This document shows, piece by piece, positions 8,721 through 17,456 of a stretch of DNA of 45,350 nucleotides (the first letter of the stretch is position 1; each line of letters starts with the position of its first letter). Under the pieces are notes generated by a model. It was not told the origin of the DNA and made no database searches. It worked only from the letters and a program-made list of their open reading frames with translations. The stretch is taken from the NCBI GenBank assembly GCA_947475315.1, contig CANJMY010000021.1:1-45350 (forward strand), read 5' to 3'. Both the position numbers and the translations under genes were made by a program. The stretch comes from Pseudomonadota bacterium (GTDB taxonomy: Bacteria; Myxococcota_A; UBA796; GCA-2862545).

Positions 8721-9491
8721 TCAGGCCGTGAACGACGCGATCACCGGCGCGTGATCGGAGGCTTTTTCCACGGCGCGCGGGGCGCGGTCGATCCACACCT
8801 TGGTGCAGCGGGCCGCGAGCGGCGGCGTGACCAGGACGTGGTCGATGCGGAAGCCGTGGTTGTTGCGGAACCCGTTCATCCGGTAGTCCCACCAGGAGTA
8901 GTCGCTGCCGAACGGGTGCCGCTTGCGGTACAGGTCGACCAGGCCCCAGTCGACGAGCTTGCACCACGCGGCGCGCTCTGGCGCGGTGCACAGCACCTGG
9001 CCTTCGGCCTCAAACGGGTCGTAGACGTCGGCGTCCTCGGGCGCGACGTTGAAGTCGCCGCAGACGAGCACCGGCGTGGACGGGTCCAGCGTGAGCAGCT
9101 CGGCGTGCAGGCGCTCGTACCAAGCCAGCTTGTACGTGTACTTCTCGGTGCCGATCGGGTTTCCGTTGGGGCAGTAGGCGCCGAAGATCACGACGCCGTC
9201 CACGGTGGCGCGCACCAGCCGGGCTTGGTCGTCCGGCGCGCCGATCGTGAAGCCGAGCGCCACGTCGGAGATTGGCCGCTTGGAGATGAGCGCGACGCCG
9301 TTGTACGTCTTCTGCCCGTGGATGGCGCGGTGGACGTAGCCGGCGGCCTCGAGCTCAGCGTGCGGGAAGAGGGCGTCGACGACCTTGGTCTCTTGGATGC
9401 AGAGCACGTCCGGCTTGGCCACCGCCAACCACTTGAGCAGGTGGTCGAGGTGGGCGCGGATCGAGTTCACGTTCCAGGTGGCGACGTCCAT
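8721..9491 (-). CDS. xthA: exodeoxyribonuclease III
   Basis: 256 residues, normal length. This Mg-dependent AP endonuclease and 3'-5' exonuclease acts in base excision repair. The motifs of the endonuclease/exonuclease/phosphatase fold are in order: ATWNVNSIRAHL (Asn), CIQETK (metal Glu), YNGVALISK, GDFNVAPED (Asp and Asn), DYSWWDYR, RIDHVLV and SDHAPVIA (catalytic His). It starts with ATG four bases after the aconitase-family stop and is followed directly by the methyltransferase gene, so it is inside the operon although unrelated to its neighbours by pathway. Confidence 0.95.
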   Translation of the reverse strand: MDVATWNVNSIRAHLDHLLKWLAVAKPDVLCIQETKVVDALFPHAELEAAGYVHRAIHGQKTYNGVALISKRPISDVALGFTIGAPDDQARLVRATVDGVVIFGAYCPNGNPIGTEKYTYKLAWYERLHAELLTLDPSTPVLVCGDFNVAPEDADVYDPFEAEGQVLCTAPERAAWCKLVDWGLVDLYRKRHPFGSDYSWWDYRMNGFRNNHGFRIDHVLVTPPLAARCTKVWIDRAPRAVEKASDHAPVIASFTA

Positions 9492-9495
9492 GCGG

Positions 9496-11412
9496 TCACA
9501 GGCTCCGCGGATCGGTGAGCTTGCCGGTGATGGCGCTCGCGGCGGCGACGGCGGGCGAGACCAGCCAGACCGGGCCCGGCGCGCCCATGCGACGCGCGAA
9601 GTTGCGGTTGGTGGTCGACGCGGTGGTCTCGTCGGGGAGGGGAATGCCCGGCCCGTTGCCGATGCACGACCCGCAGCCAGGCGGCGTCACGACGGCGCCC
9701 AGGTCGCGGAACAGCGCGAGCAGGCCCTCGGCCTCGGCCTGGGCCGCGACGTCGGTGGACGACGGCGTGACGGTGAGGCGCACGCCGCTCGCCAGCGTGT
9801 GGCCCCGCAGCACGTCGGCTGCGGCCCGAAGGTCCGCCAGCGATCCGCCGGTGCACGACGCGATCACCACGTTCTGGATCGCGACGTCGCCATGGGCGCT
9901 CAGCGGGGCGCGGTTGCGGCTGTCGCCGGGCGTGGCGACCGTGAGGGGCACCTGCTCCAGGTCCACGCGGATCAGGCGCTCGTAGGTGGCGCCGGGGTCG
10001 GCGTGCACCAGGCGGTCGGTGACGTCGACGCCGCGGCGTTCGCGGAGGAAGTCCACGATCGGCGCGCAGGGCTCGACGACGCCGGTCATCAGGCCGCCCT
10101 CGACCGTCATGTTGGTGAGGACCGAGAGCTCGTCCACGTTCCACTGGGCCAGGCCCGGGCCGCCAAATTCCACCACGCAGGTGTCGGTGGGCGCGGTGCG
10201 CCAGTGCTCCTCGCGGAAGTACGGGTCGCCGATCAGGTGCAGGATCAGGTCCTTGGGGGACAGGCCGCCGAGCGCCTGACCGTGCACGTCCACGCGGACG
10301 ACCTTGGGCACGGTCACGGGGATCAAGCCCGTGCGCAGCGCGAACGCCATGGCCGTGCTGCCCACACCAAACGCGAACGCGTTGAGCACGCCGGCGGTGG
10401 GCGTGTGGCTGTCGGTCAGGATGACGATGTCACCGGGCAGCGCGTAGTCCTCGACCACGATGCGGTGGCAGACGCCGGGCGGGAAGGGGCGACCGGGGCC
10501 GTGCAGTCGGATGCCGTTGCGCGTGCACGCCTCGACCATCTCCTCGGTGAGCTGCATCGCGGAGGCGAGGCGCTCCTTCTTGGCGAATTCCGGGACGGCG
10601 TCGTGCGCGATGAGGACGAAGTGGTCCTCGAACGCGGCGACTTGCTCCGGGCGATCCAGGGGCGCTGCGCCCCACTCCGACGCGTAGAGCGACATCACCA
10701 TGCCGGTCGTGTACTCGTGCATGCCGCGAAAGCCGCAGCGGGCCAAGACCTGGTCGCCGGGGCCGACGGACGCGATGCCGTCGCGCTGACCGGGGCCACG
10801 CCAGGTGCGCTGCGCGATGATCTTCTCCGCCAGGTTGAGCGGCCGCTTGGGGGTGTCGAGCGGGTACTCAGGGCGCACGCGGCCCGCGAGCAGCTCGGTG
10901 CCGTACGACAGCAAGCCGCCGTGCTCGGCCACGGTGCGGAAGAAGTCGGGCAGGTCCGCGAAGAACCCACGGACGTCGACGTCCTCACCCGCGTTGAGCC
11001 GGTCCAGCACGCCGCGATCGGTGGTGAACGGCATGCCGCTGTACACCATGTTCTCTTGGAAGATGCGTTGGAAGGAGTCGGCGACGACCAGCTGGATCCC
11101 CGCGCCCTGGTGCGCGACGACCGCCACCTCACGCGACGATCCGGAGCCGTACGCGTGGCCGCCGACGATCACCTGGAAGCCGCCCGAGCGGACGTCATCC
11201 TTGCGCACGACCTCCTGGAAGGACTCCAGGAAGTAGGGGCCTAGGATCTCGCCCGTGTACCCGTAGGTGCACGCGCGGCCTGAGATCATGGCGTCGGTGT
11301 TCACACCATAGGTGTAGGCGCCCGACGGGCCGGACAGGTCGGCGCCGTCGAGCTGCGCGCGCAGCCGGGCCGAGTCGTCGACGAGGTGGAGGATGCGTCC
11401 GGACAGCTTCAC
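9496..11412 (-). CDS. aconitase-family hydratase with N-terminal swivel domain (LeuD-LeuC order)
   Basis: 638 residues. The domain order is unusual. Residues about 1-185 are the swivel domain (small-subunit/LeuD-like), with YGSGSSRE (88-95) and LVVADSFQRIFQENM. Residues about 195-638 are the catalytic [4Fe-4S] domains (LeuC-like), with LTDSHTPTAG and cluster Cys520 in ASCTGG and Cys580/Cys583 in PGCGSCIG, close to LeuC spacing, then TTNRNFARRMG and LVSPAVAAASAITG. The family interconverts hydroxy-acid isomers by dehydration and rehydration; the substrate could be citrate, isopropylmalate, homocitrate or something else. The GTG start overlaps the preceding stop (GTGA). AcnB has the same order but adds a HEAT domain, which is absent here. 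The usual His after SSRE is Val. Confidence 0.8.
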   Translation of the reverse strand: MKLSGRILHLVDDSARLRAQLDGADLSGPSGAYTYGVNTDAMISGRACTYGYTGEILGPYFLESFQEVVRKDDVRSGGFQVIVGGHAYGSGSSREVAVVAHQGAGIQLVVADSFQRIFQENMVYSGMPFTTDRGVLDRLNAGEDVDVRGFFADLPDFFRTVAEHGGLLSYGTELLAGRVRPEYPLDTPKRPLNLAEKIIAQRTWRGPGQRDGIASVGPGDQVLARCGFRGMHEYTTGMVMSLYASEWGAAPLDRPEQVAAFEDHFVLIAHDAVPEFAKKERLASAMQLTEEMVEACTRNGIRLHGPGRPFPPGVCHRIVVEDYALPGDIVILTDSHTPTAGVLNAFAFGVGSTAMAFALRTGLIPVTVPKVVRVDVHGQALGGLSPKDLILHLIGDPYFREEHWRTAPTDTCVVEFGGPGLAQWNVDELSVLTNMTVEGGLMTGVVEPCAPIVDFLRERRGVDVTDRLVHADPGATYERLIRVDLEQVPLTVATPGDSRNRAPLSAHGDVAIQNVVIASCTGGSLADLRAAADVLRGHTLASGVRLTVTPSSTDVAAQAEAEGLLALFRDLGAVVTPPGCGSCIGNGPGIPLPDETTASTTNRNFARRMGAPGPVWLVSPAVAAASAITGKLTDPRSL

Positions 11413-12818
11413 GGCTTGGGCTCCAGGGGGTTTCCGTCGACGTCGAGCTGCACGACCGGCAGGCCGAGCTTGGCCAGGTCCGGCCCGATGCGCGCGACGT
11501 CCCCGACGATCAGGAACGACACGTGGCTGGGCTGGAGCCAGCGCCGGAGCGCGGAGTTCGCCGAGTCCGGCGTGACGGCCGACACGCGCGGGATGTACTG
11601 TGCCACCCAGTCGGCGGGCAGGTGGTAGGTCCAGATGTCCTGCAGCTGACCCAGCAGCGCGGACGGCGTCTCGTACTGACCGGAGAAGGCGTTCACCCGG
11701 TAACTGCCGAAGAACGCGATCTCCTTGTCGGTGATCGGGCGCGAATCGACGACGTCCGCGATCTCGCGGCGGAGCTCGGAGACCGCGGGGGCGGTCTTGT
11801 CGGTCTGGATGTTGGTCGAGCAGTTCCAGAGCGACGGGCCCGCGCCGTCGTCGACGCCGCAGCGCGCGCCGTAGGTCCAGCCCTTGTCCTCGCGCAGGTT
11901 CATGTTCACGCGCGCGGTGAAGGCGCCGCCGAACGCGGTGTTGCCCAGGTACAGGCCCCACCAGCTCTCGTCGGAGCGGTCCCCGACCGGCAGCAGCGTA
12001 CGCACGACCGACTGGGCCGCGCCGGGCTTGTCGACCACGTAGATGACCTCGTGGTCAAACGGCAGCGGGGTCGGCGTGGTCTCGGCGAGAGAGGACTCGG
12101 AGCGCGTCCAGCCGCCCAGGCGGGCGTTGAGCGCGTCGACCACGGCGTCGAGCGACAGATCGCCGCCGACGAGGATCACGGCGTTCTTCGGATCCAGGTA
12201 GCGGCTGTACCAGTCGCGCTGGTCCTGGGCGGTGATGGCGGCGTAGGCGGCCTCGCTCTCCAGGCGGCCCACGTAGGACGCGCCGTAGACCAGGTGGCGC
12301 TGCACGCGACCGGCGATGGCGTCCGGATCCTGGCGCGCGGCGGCCAGGTTCTCGATGAGTTGCCGCTGCTGGATGGTCCAGCGGTCGGCGGGGAAGTCCG
12401 GGTGCAGGAGCACGCTCGCCCACACGTCGAGCAGCGCGCCGAAGGTGTCGGTGGGGCCGGACGCGCCGACCCAGAAGGTGTCGCGGCTGGCCCCGGCGCC
12501 CACGCTGCCGCCCAGGCGCTTGGTGCTGGCCGCGAGCTTGGCGGCGTCGAGCCCGCCCGCGCCCTGATCGAGCATGGACAGGGTGACGGAGCGCAGGCCG
12601 ATCTTGTCGGCCGGATCCGTCTCGGGACCGGCGCGCACGACGACGCGCAGGCTCCACAGCGGGACCTCGTGGTTCTCGACGAGCCGGACCTCGACGCCGT
12701 TGCTGAGCGTCGCGGTGTGCTCGGCGGGCATGACAAAGTCGCCGGCGGCGAGCGGGGCGGGCATGGCGCGCTCGGGCGCGGCCTGGCTGGTGGCGAGCAG
12801 GGCGAGGAGCAGGATCAC
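11409..12818 (-). CDS. M16 family peptidase-like subunit, non-catalytic partner
   Basis: 469 residues with a signal peptide (MILLLALLATSQAA), so periplasmic. The fold is M16: LSNGVEVRLVENHEVP at the start, two domain halves, and NMNLREDKGWTYGA near residue 310, the Arg/Tyr pair of the second subunit. The zinc motif is lost: where active members have HxxEH this protein reads GLRSVTLSMLDQG (74-86), so the ligands are Ser, Leu and Ser. This is the classic pairing of one catalytic and one Arg/Tyr subunit, as in mitochondrial processing peptidase and bacterial M16B pairs. The GTG start overlaps the upstream M16 stop and the stop overlaps the aconitase-family start. Confidence 0.87.
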   Translation of the reverse strand: MILLLALLATSQAAPERAMPAPLAAGDFVMPAEHTATLSNGVEVRLVENHEVPLWSLRVVVRAGPETDPADKIGLRSVTLSMLDQGAGGLDAAKLAASTKRLGGSVGAGASRDTFWVGASGPTDTFGALLDVWASVLLHPDFPADRWTIQQRQLIENLAAARQDPDAIAGRVQRHLVYGASYVGRLESEAAYAAITAQDQRDWYSRYLDPKNAVILVGGDLSLDAVVDALNARLGGWTRSESSLAETTPTPLPFDHEVIYVVDKPGAAQSVVRTLLPVGDRSDESWWGLYLGNTAFGGAFTARVNMNLREDKGWTYGARCGVDDGAGPSLWNCSTNIQTDKTAPAVSELRREIADVVDSRPITDKEIAFFGSYRVNAFSGQYETPSALLGQLQDIWTYHLPADWVAQYIPRVSAVTPDSANSALRRWLQPSHVSFLIVGDVARIGPDLAKLGLPVVQLDVDGNPLEPKP

Positions 12819-14164
12819 GGGGCACCTCCGGCGGGCGCGTCAGCCTGGGGCAGGACGTGCAACTCCACGCGCGGCGCGTCGAGGACGAGCTTGAGCGCCT
12901 TGAGCACCTTGGACGGCTTGAGCTTCAGGTAGCGGTTGAGATCGTCCTGTACGGCGTCCGGCTTGCCGAGCAGATCCATGTAGCCCGACATCGTCGAGGC
13001 CTTGCCCTGGATGGTCTGCAGCCCGTAGTAGGCGCCGACCTTGTAGGACGTCACCGCGCTCGAGACCTCCTCGGCGGTGGGGGGCGCGTCGCCGAGCACG
13101 TGGCCCAGCTCGCTGTCGACGGCGGCGACGATCTCGTCGGTGGTGTGGCCCTCGGCGGCGGTCGCCTCGATCAGGAACATGCCGCCGAGGCGACGGGTCA
13201 TCTGGCTGCAGGAGACGTCGCGGGCGATCTGATCGCGCTCCACCAAGCGGCGGTACAGGCGGCTGTCCTGACCATCGCACAGCAGGCTCGACGCGATGTC
13301 CATCTCGGCGTCGCCGAGCTGGAAGGCGGCGGCGCTGTGCCAGCCGATCCACACCTTGCGATCCGGCACCTTCTGGATCTGGACGATCTTCTGGCTCTCC
13401 GTCAGGTGCACAGGCGCGGCGGTCGCGTGGACGGGCGTCGGGCCCGACGGGATCCAGCCAAACTGCTCGGTGACCAGCGCGCGTGCGGCGGCAGGATCAA
13501 AGTCGCCCGCGACCACCAGCGTCGCGTTGTTCGGCACGTACCAGGCGCGGAAGAAGGCGGAGACGTCGTCCACCGAGGCGGCGGCGAGGTCCTCGTGACT
13601 GCCGATAGTGGCGTGGTGGTAGGGGTGACCCTCAGGGTACATCGCCGCGCTCAGATCCACCCAGACCAGCCCGTAGGGCGGGTTCTCGTAGCGCTGCCGG
13701 CGCTCGTTCTTCACGACGTCGCGCTGGTTGTCGAGCTTGGCCTGGCCGAACACGTCGAGGAGGGCGCCCATGCGGTCGGCCTCCATGAACAGCGCGAGCG
13801 GCAGGTACCGGGACGGCACCGTCTCGAAGTAGTTGGTGCGGTCCGTGTTGGTGGTGCCGTTGAGCGTACCGCCAACCTCCTGAATGGGCGTGAAGTACTC
13901 GCCCGGGGTGTTCTTGCTGCCCTGGAACATCACGTGCTCGAACAGGTGGGCGAAGCCGGTGCGGCCTGCGACCTCGTCCTTGCTGCCCACGTGGTACCAG
14001 ACCTGCGTGTGCACGATGGGCGCCGAGTGATCCGGCGCGAGCACGACGCGCAGGCCGTTGCCGAGCGTGAATTCCTCGTGCGGGATCTGGATTGGCTTCG
14101 CTGCGGCCAGCTGCGGCCACGCCGCGCTCGCCAGCAGGAGCAAAAGGGCAGGGGACCAGCGCAC
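12815..14164 (-). CDS. M16 family zinc metallopeptidase, catalytic subunit
   Basis: 449 residues. Signal peptide at 1-22 (MRWSPALLLLLASAAW, ending LAAA), so periplasmic or envelope-bound. The inverted zinc motif HLFEH is at 73-77 and the third ligand is Glu154 in VVKNERRQRYENPPYG, the spacing of active M16 enzymes. LGNGLRVVLAPDHSAP is the typical M16 opening. The GTG at 14164 was chosen because GGAGG lies seven bases upstream; an in-frame start farther up would add Arg-rich sequence before the signal peptide. It is the first gene of the operon and overlaps the partner subunit by four bases, so a heterodimer is expected. Substrates are probably peptides or signal fragments in the envelope. Confidence 0.9.
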   Translation of the reverse strand: MRWSPALLLLLASAAWPQLAAAKPIQIPHEEFTLGNGLRVVLAPDHSAPIVHTQVWYHVGSKDEVAGRTGFAHLFEHVMFQGSKNTPGEYFTPIQEVGGTLNGTTNTDRTNYFETVPSRYLPLALFMEADRMGALLDVFGQAKLDNQRDVVKNERRQRYENPPYGLVWVDLSAAMYPEGHPYHHATIGSHEDLAAASVDDVSAFFRAWYVPNNATLVVAGDFDPAAARALVTEQFGWIPSGPTPVHATAAPVHLTESQKIVQIQKVPDRKVWIGWHSAAAFQLGDAEMDIASSLLCDGQDSRLYRRLVERDQIARDVSCSQMTRRLGGMFLIEATAAEGHTTDEIVAAVDSELGHVLGDAPPTAEEVSSAVTSYKVGAYYGLQTIQGKASTMSGYMDLLGKPDAVQDDLNRYLKLKPSKVLKALKLVLDAPRVELHVLPQADAPAGGAP

Positions 14165-14269
14165 TCGTGCCTCCAGACGCGCCCAGGTGGGGTGCGGCCG
14201 AGACCCGTACCCCGGCGCTCGAACAGTTCCAACGGGCCCCGTTGTCCGCGACTGCAACCGTTCGTCCCT

Positions 14270-14298
14270 TTGCCCCACCGCCGGGGTGCGGCTAGATG
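14270..14298 (+). promoter_or_regulatory. candidate promoter for the heme A synthase / oxidase cluster
   Basis: TTGCCC (14270-14275) and TAGATG (14293-14298) are 17 bases apart, in the 192-base gap between the divergent M16 peptidase gene and ctaA. The start of transcription would fall near 14305, at the edge of an inverted repeat. Confidence 0.35.
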
Positions 14299-14305
14299 TC
14301 GCGCG

Positions 14306-14326
14306 CTGTGAGTGTGGCGCTCACAG
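14306..14326 (+). promoter_or_regulatory. inverted repeat upstream of ctaA, possible operator or leader hairpin
   Basis: CTGTGAG (14306-14312) and CTCACAG (14320-14326) are perfect 7-base arms around TGTGGCG. The repeat sits about 30 bases before the ctaA ATG. It resembles a CRP-type TGTGA/TCACA site, but the gap is nine bases rather than six. Confidence 0.4.
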
Positions 14327-14356
14327 AAACATCGCAAAAGCGGCGGTTTAGGCGTC

Positions 14357-15277
14357 ATGCCTCCTCGTCTGGGATCCCGAACGGCGTTCGCGCTCGTGTC
14401 GTTGACTGGCTTTCTGCTGGTCTTCGGCTCGACGGTGCGTGCCCATGGCGCAGGGCTGTCGTGCCCGGACTGGCCCCTCTGCTTTGGCCGCGTGGTCCCT
14501 GAATTTGACTTCCATGTCTACCTGGAGTTCGGGCACCGGGTGGTCGCGGGTCTGGTGAGCCTTGTGTTCATCGGCCAGGCAGTGCGCTTTTGGCGCAACG
14601 GGGCCTTCGCCGCGTCCGAGACCCTGCGCCGGCTCTACGTGCTCGCCGCGGTCGCGCTGGCGGCTCAGGTGGTCCTGGGCGGTCTGACGGTGCTGCACCT
14701 GCTCGCCGAGTGGACGGTCGCCAGCCACCTCGTCACGGGCAACACCTTCTGCGCCCTGCTTCTTCTGATTGCGCTGTCGGTCCGCGAGCTTGAGGCGCGT
14801 CCGGCGCGTCCGGCGCTCTCGCCGCTGGTTCGCAACCTGGCCGTCCTCATGGTCGTGCTGGTGCCCGTTCAGCTGGCGCTCGGCGGTCTGGTCGCGGGCA
14901 GCCACGCGGGTCTGGCTTGCGGCGCCTGGCCGTCCTGCAATGGCGCGGGCTGGTTCCCGACCTTCTCGGGCCTCGTCGGCCTGCAGGTCACGCACCGCGT
15001 GGTCGCCTACACGTTGGCGGTTGTGGCCGTGATCAACGCCCTGGTCCAGCGCGGCGCCACGCGCGCGCCCGCGCTGCTGGTGCTGGCCGCGGTGGCCCTT
15101 CAGGTGGTCATCGGCGTGTCCAACGTGCTGTTGCAGCTTCCGGTGGAGGTCACCCTGCTGCACTCCGCGGGCGCCGCGTGCGTCATGCTCTCTTCGACCT
15201 GGCTGGCGGCGGAGGGCGTTCGTAGCCCCGTCGCGTCGGCCCATCCCTCCGCGCTCAGCGCCGTGGTGGCCAAGTGA
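14357..15277 (+). CDS. ctaA: heme A synthase
   Basis: 306 residues with eight hydrophobic segments in two similar four-helix halves. CtaA oxidises heme O to heme A in the membrane for aa3-type oxidases. The heme-ligand His residues are visible in EFGHRVVAG and VASHLVTGN (first half) and QVTHRVVAY and LLHSAGA (second half). Each half has a Cys pair in the outer loop: LSCPDWPLCFG and LACGAWPSCNG. The ATG at 14357 was chosen because it begins just before the first helix; a GTG at 14312 would fall in the palindrome region. It overlaps ctaB by four bases. Confidence 0.92.
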   Translation: MPPRLGSRTAFALVSLTGFLLVFGSTVRAHGAGLSCPDWPLCFGRVVPEFDFHVYLEFGHRVVAGLVSLVFIGQAVRFWRNGAFAASETLRRLYVLAAVALAAQVVLGGLTVLHLLAEWTVASHLVTGNTFCALLLLIALSVRELEARPARPALSPLVRNLAVLMVVLVPVQLALGGLVAGSHAGLACGAWPSCNGAGWFPTFSGLVGLQVTHRVVAYTLAVVAVINALVQRGATRAPALLVLAAVALQVVIGVSNVLLQLPVEVTLLHSAGAACVMLSSTWLAAEGVRSPVASAHPSALSAVVAK

Positions 15278-16194
15278 CCCTGATCGACACTGAGATCGTG
15301 GCGCCGGAGGCTCGCTCGTTCGCAGAGAACGTGCGCCTGTATGTCGACATCGCGCGCCCCAAGGTGATGGCGCTCGTCGTCTTCACCGGCCTGCCGGCGT
15401 TGGTGCTGGGCAAGGACGTGTGGCCTTCGCCGGGCCGCGCCTTCGCCGTGCTCGCGGGCACGGCCATGGCGGGCGCGGCCAGCTCCGCGTTCAACGCCTA
15501 CATCGAGCGCGACTCGGACGCGTTCATGGCGCGCACGCGCAACCGGCCGCTCCCGGCCGCGTCGGTGCTGCCGCTGACGGTGGTGGCCTACGGCGCGCTG
15601 CTCACGCTGCTGTCGTCCGCGGTGCTCTACGCGGTGGGCGGCGTGCTGCCGGTGCTCGTCAGCCTCGCGACCATCGCCTTCTACGTGTTCGCCTACACCA
15701 TGTGGCTCAAGCCGCGCACCCCGCAGAACATCGTGATCGGTGGCGCGGCGGGCGGCACGGCGCCGCTGATCGCCAGCGCGGCCATGGACGGCCACATCGG
15801 CCTCGGCGCGTGGATCCTGTTCGCGATCATCTTCCTCTGGACCCCGCCGCACTTCTGGGGCATCGCGATTGTCCGCCAGCGCGAGTACGCCGCGGCGGGC
15901 CTGCCGATGATGCCGCACGCGGTGGGTGACCAGGGCACCCGTTGGCGCAGCCTGGGCTACACGCTCGCGCTGATCGCCGTGACACTCCTGCCCGTCTGGC
16001 TTGGCCAGCTCGGCCGCGTCTATGCCGTCGCCGCCCTCGGGCTCGGCATGTGGTTTCTCTGGCTTGTGGCGCGTCCTCTGCGGAGCCACCTGCACGCCGA
16101 CGACTGGCGCGTTTTCAAGGGCTCCATCGCCTATCTTTCGATTCTGTTCCTTTCGATGCTCGTGGACCTCGCGGTCCCATGGGAGACGAACTGA
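15274..16194 (+). CDS. ctaB: protoheme IX farnesyltransferase (heme O synthase)
   Basis: 306 residues, about nine membrane helices. It adds a farnesyl group to heme B to give heme O, the substrate of CtaA. Family motifs are SSAFNAYIERDSDAFMARTRNRPLP (the prenyl diphosphate-binding N-x-x-x-E/D-R-D-x-D and RT-x-x-RPL, residues about 70-93) and LWTPPHFWGIAI (about 189-200). The GTG start overlaps the ctaA stop (GTGA), and its own stop overlaps the coxB ATG, so the block is translationally coupled. Confidence 0.94.
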   Translation: MTLIDTEIVAPEARSFAENVRLYVDIARPKVMALVVFTGLPALVLGKDVWPSPGRAFAVLAGTAMAGAASSAFNAYIERDSDAFMARTRNRPLPAASVLPLTVVAYGALLTLLSSAVLYAVGGVLPVLVSLATIAFYVFAYTMWLKPRTPQNIVIGGAAGGTAPLIASAAMDGHIGLGAWILFAIIFLWTPPHFWGIAIVRQREYAAAGLPMMPHAVGDQGTRWRSLGYTLALIAVTLLPVWLGQLGRVYAVAALGLGMWFLWLVARPLRSHLHADDWRVFKGSIAYLSILFLSMLVDLAVPWETN

Positions 16195-17429
16195 TGTCCA
16201 CCTCCTCCGTTCACGCATGGCTGCGCCGCGCGATGGCCGTCGTCGCTGCGGCCTCGCTCGCGGGCTGTGACGCCCTGCCGACCTTGTGGCCTGCCAAGGA
16301 TGGCTACCCCTACACCACGACCGATCCGATCTCGGACTTCGGCCTGCTCTCGCAGCACATCTACGTGACCATCACGGTGGTGGTGTGCGTGGTGTTCGTG
16401 CTGGTCAGCATCCTGCTCGCCGTCACGCTCATCAAGTTCGCGGACCGCGGCACGCCAGGCAATCCTGAGCAGGTCCACGGCAACATCACGATGGAGATCG
16501 GCTGGACCATCGCCCCGATCGGCATCGTGCTGTTCCTGATCGTGCCGACCATCCGCACGATCTTCCTGCAGCAGGACGCGGCGCCCATCGGCGCCAAGGA
16601 CGAGAACGGCCAGGTCCTCATGGGCGAGGACGGCAAACCGCTCCGCCCGGCGGTCGAGATCAAGGTCATCGGTCGTCGCTGGTGGTGGCAGTTCGAGTAC
16701 GTGAACGAAGGCATCGCCACCAGCAACCAGTTCGCGATCCCCGACGATCGCCCTGTGTCGCTGTTCCTCACGTCCGACACGGTCATCCACAGCTTCTGGG
16801 CGCCCCGCATCGGCGGCAAGCGCGACGCGATCCCCGGCCGCGTGAACCGCATCTGGTTCAACCTGACCAAGGACATCGCGCAGGGCCAGCCTGACCACAT
16901 CCGTGGTGAGTGCGCCGAGTACTGCGGCGAGGCTCACTCGCTCATGCGCTTCGAGATCCTCGGCCTGGACGGTGCGGACTTCGACAAGTGGGTCAGCGAG
17001 TACAAGGTCGCGCCGACGTTCGCCGACGCCAGCATCAAGCAGAAGGGCGAGGAGGCGTTCTCCGCCGCCGGCTGCACCGGCTGTCACGCCATCTCGGGCT
17101 TCGCCGGCGCCAAGGGCACGCAGGGCCCGAACCTGACCTTCCTCGGTGACCGTCGCTTCCTCGCGGCCGGCATCAAGGACATGTACCCGAATGGCCGCGC
17201 CGATCAGGCGACGGCGCGCGCGGTCCTCACTCAGTGGATCACGGACCCGAACTCCATCAAGCCGGGCACGACCAAGTCGGCCAACGCCTCTCGCGCGCTC
17301 GACGGCATGAACATCCCTGCCGACGCCAACGGCGACGGCATCCTTCAGCCGGAAGAGCTCGCGCCCGAGAAGGTCGACGCCATCGTGTCGTACCTGCTGT
17401 CGCAGACCTCCTCCTTTCCCCTCCAGTAG
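16194..17429 (+). CDS. coxB: cytochrome c oxidase subunit II with C-terminal cytochrome c domain (caa3 type)
   Basis: 411 residues. A lipoprotein signal ends in SLAGC (Cys25). Two membrane helices follow (about 46-78 and 103-125), then the CuA cupredoxin domain with IKVIGRRWWWQFEY, the His in TVIHSFWAP and the CuA loop GECAEYCGEAHSLMRF. Residues about 280-411 are a fused cytochrome c with CTGCH at 294-298 and a likely axial Met372. Right after that Met is an EF-hand-like loop, DANGDGILQPEE (377-388). The subunit takes electrons from soluble cytochrome c or a quinol-linked donor and passes them to subunit I. The ATG at 16194 has GGGAG upstream; an in-frame ATG at 16179 is possible. Confidence 0.94.
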   Translation: MSTSSVHAWLRRAMAVVAAASLAGCDALPTLWPAKDGYPYTTTDPISDFGLLSQHIYVTITVVVCVVFVLVSILLAVTLIKFADRGTPGNPEQVHGNITMEIGWTIAPIGIVLFLIVPTIRTIFLQQDAAPIGAKDENGQVLMGEDGKPLRPAVEIKVIGRRWWWQFEYVNEGIATSNQFAIPDDRPVSLFLTSDTVIHSFWAPRIGGKRDAIPGRVNRIWFNLTKDIAQGQPDHIRGECAEYCGEAHSLMRFEILGLDGADFDKWVSEYKVAPTFADASIKQKGEEAFSAAGCTGCHAISGFAGAKGTQGPNLTFLGDRRFLAAGIKDMYPNGRADQATARAVLTQWITDPNSIKPGTTKSANASRALDGMNIPADANGDGILQPEELAPEKVDAIVSYLLSQTSSFPLQ

Positions 17430-17456
17430 TTCCACACCACTCCCCGAGAGTTCGTC

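Noticed and set aside
11413-11961. Longer form of the aconitase-family protein extending into the M16 gene
   Set aside because: The extension overlaps a well-supported M16 coding region and is Arg-rich. The GTG at 11412 overlaps the M16 stop and begins a normal swivel domain.
14306-14326. CRP site upstream of ctaA
   Set aside because: The half-sites fit but the gap is nine bases instead of six, so I list it only as an inverted repeat.
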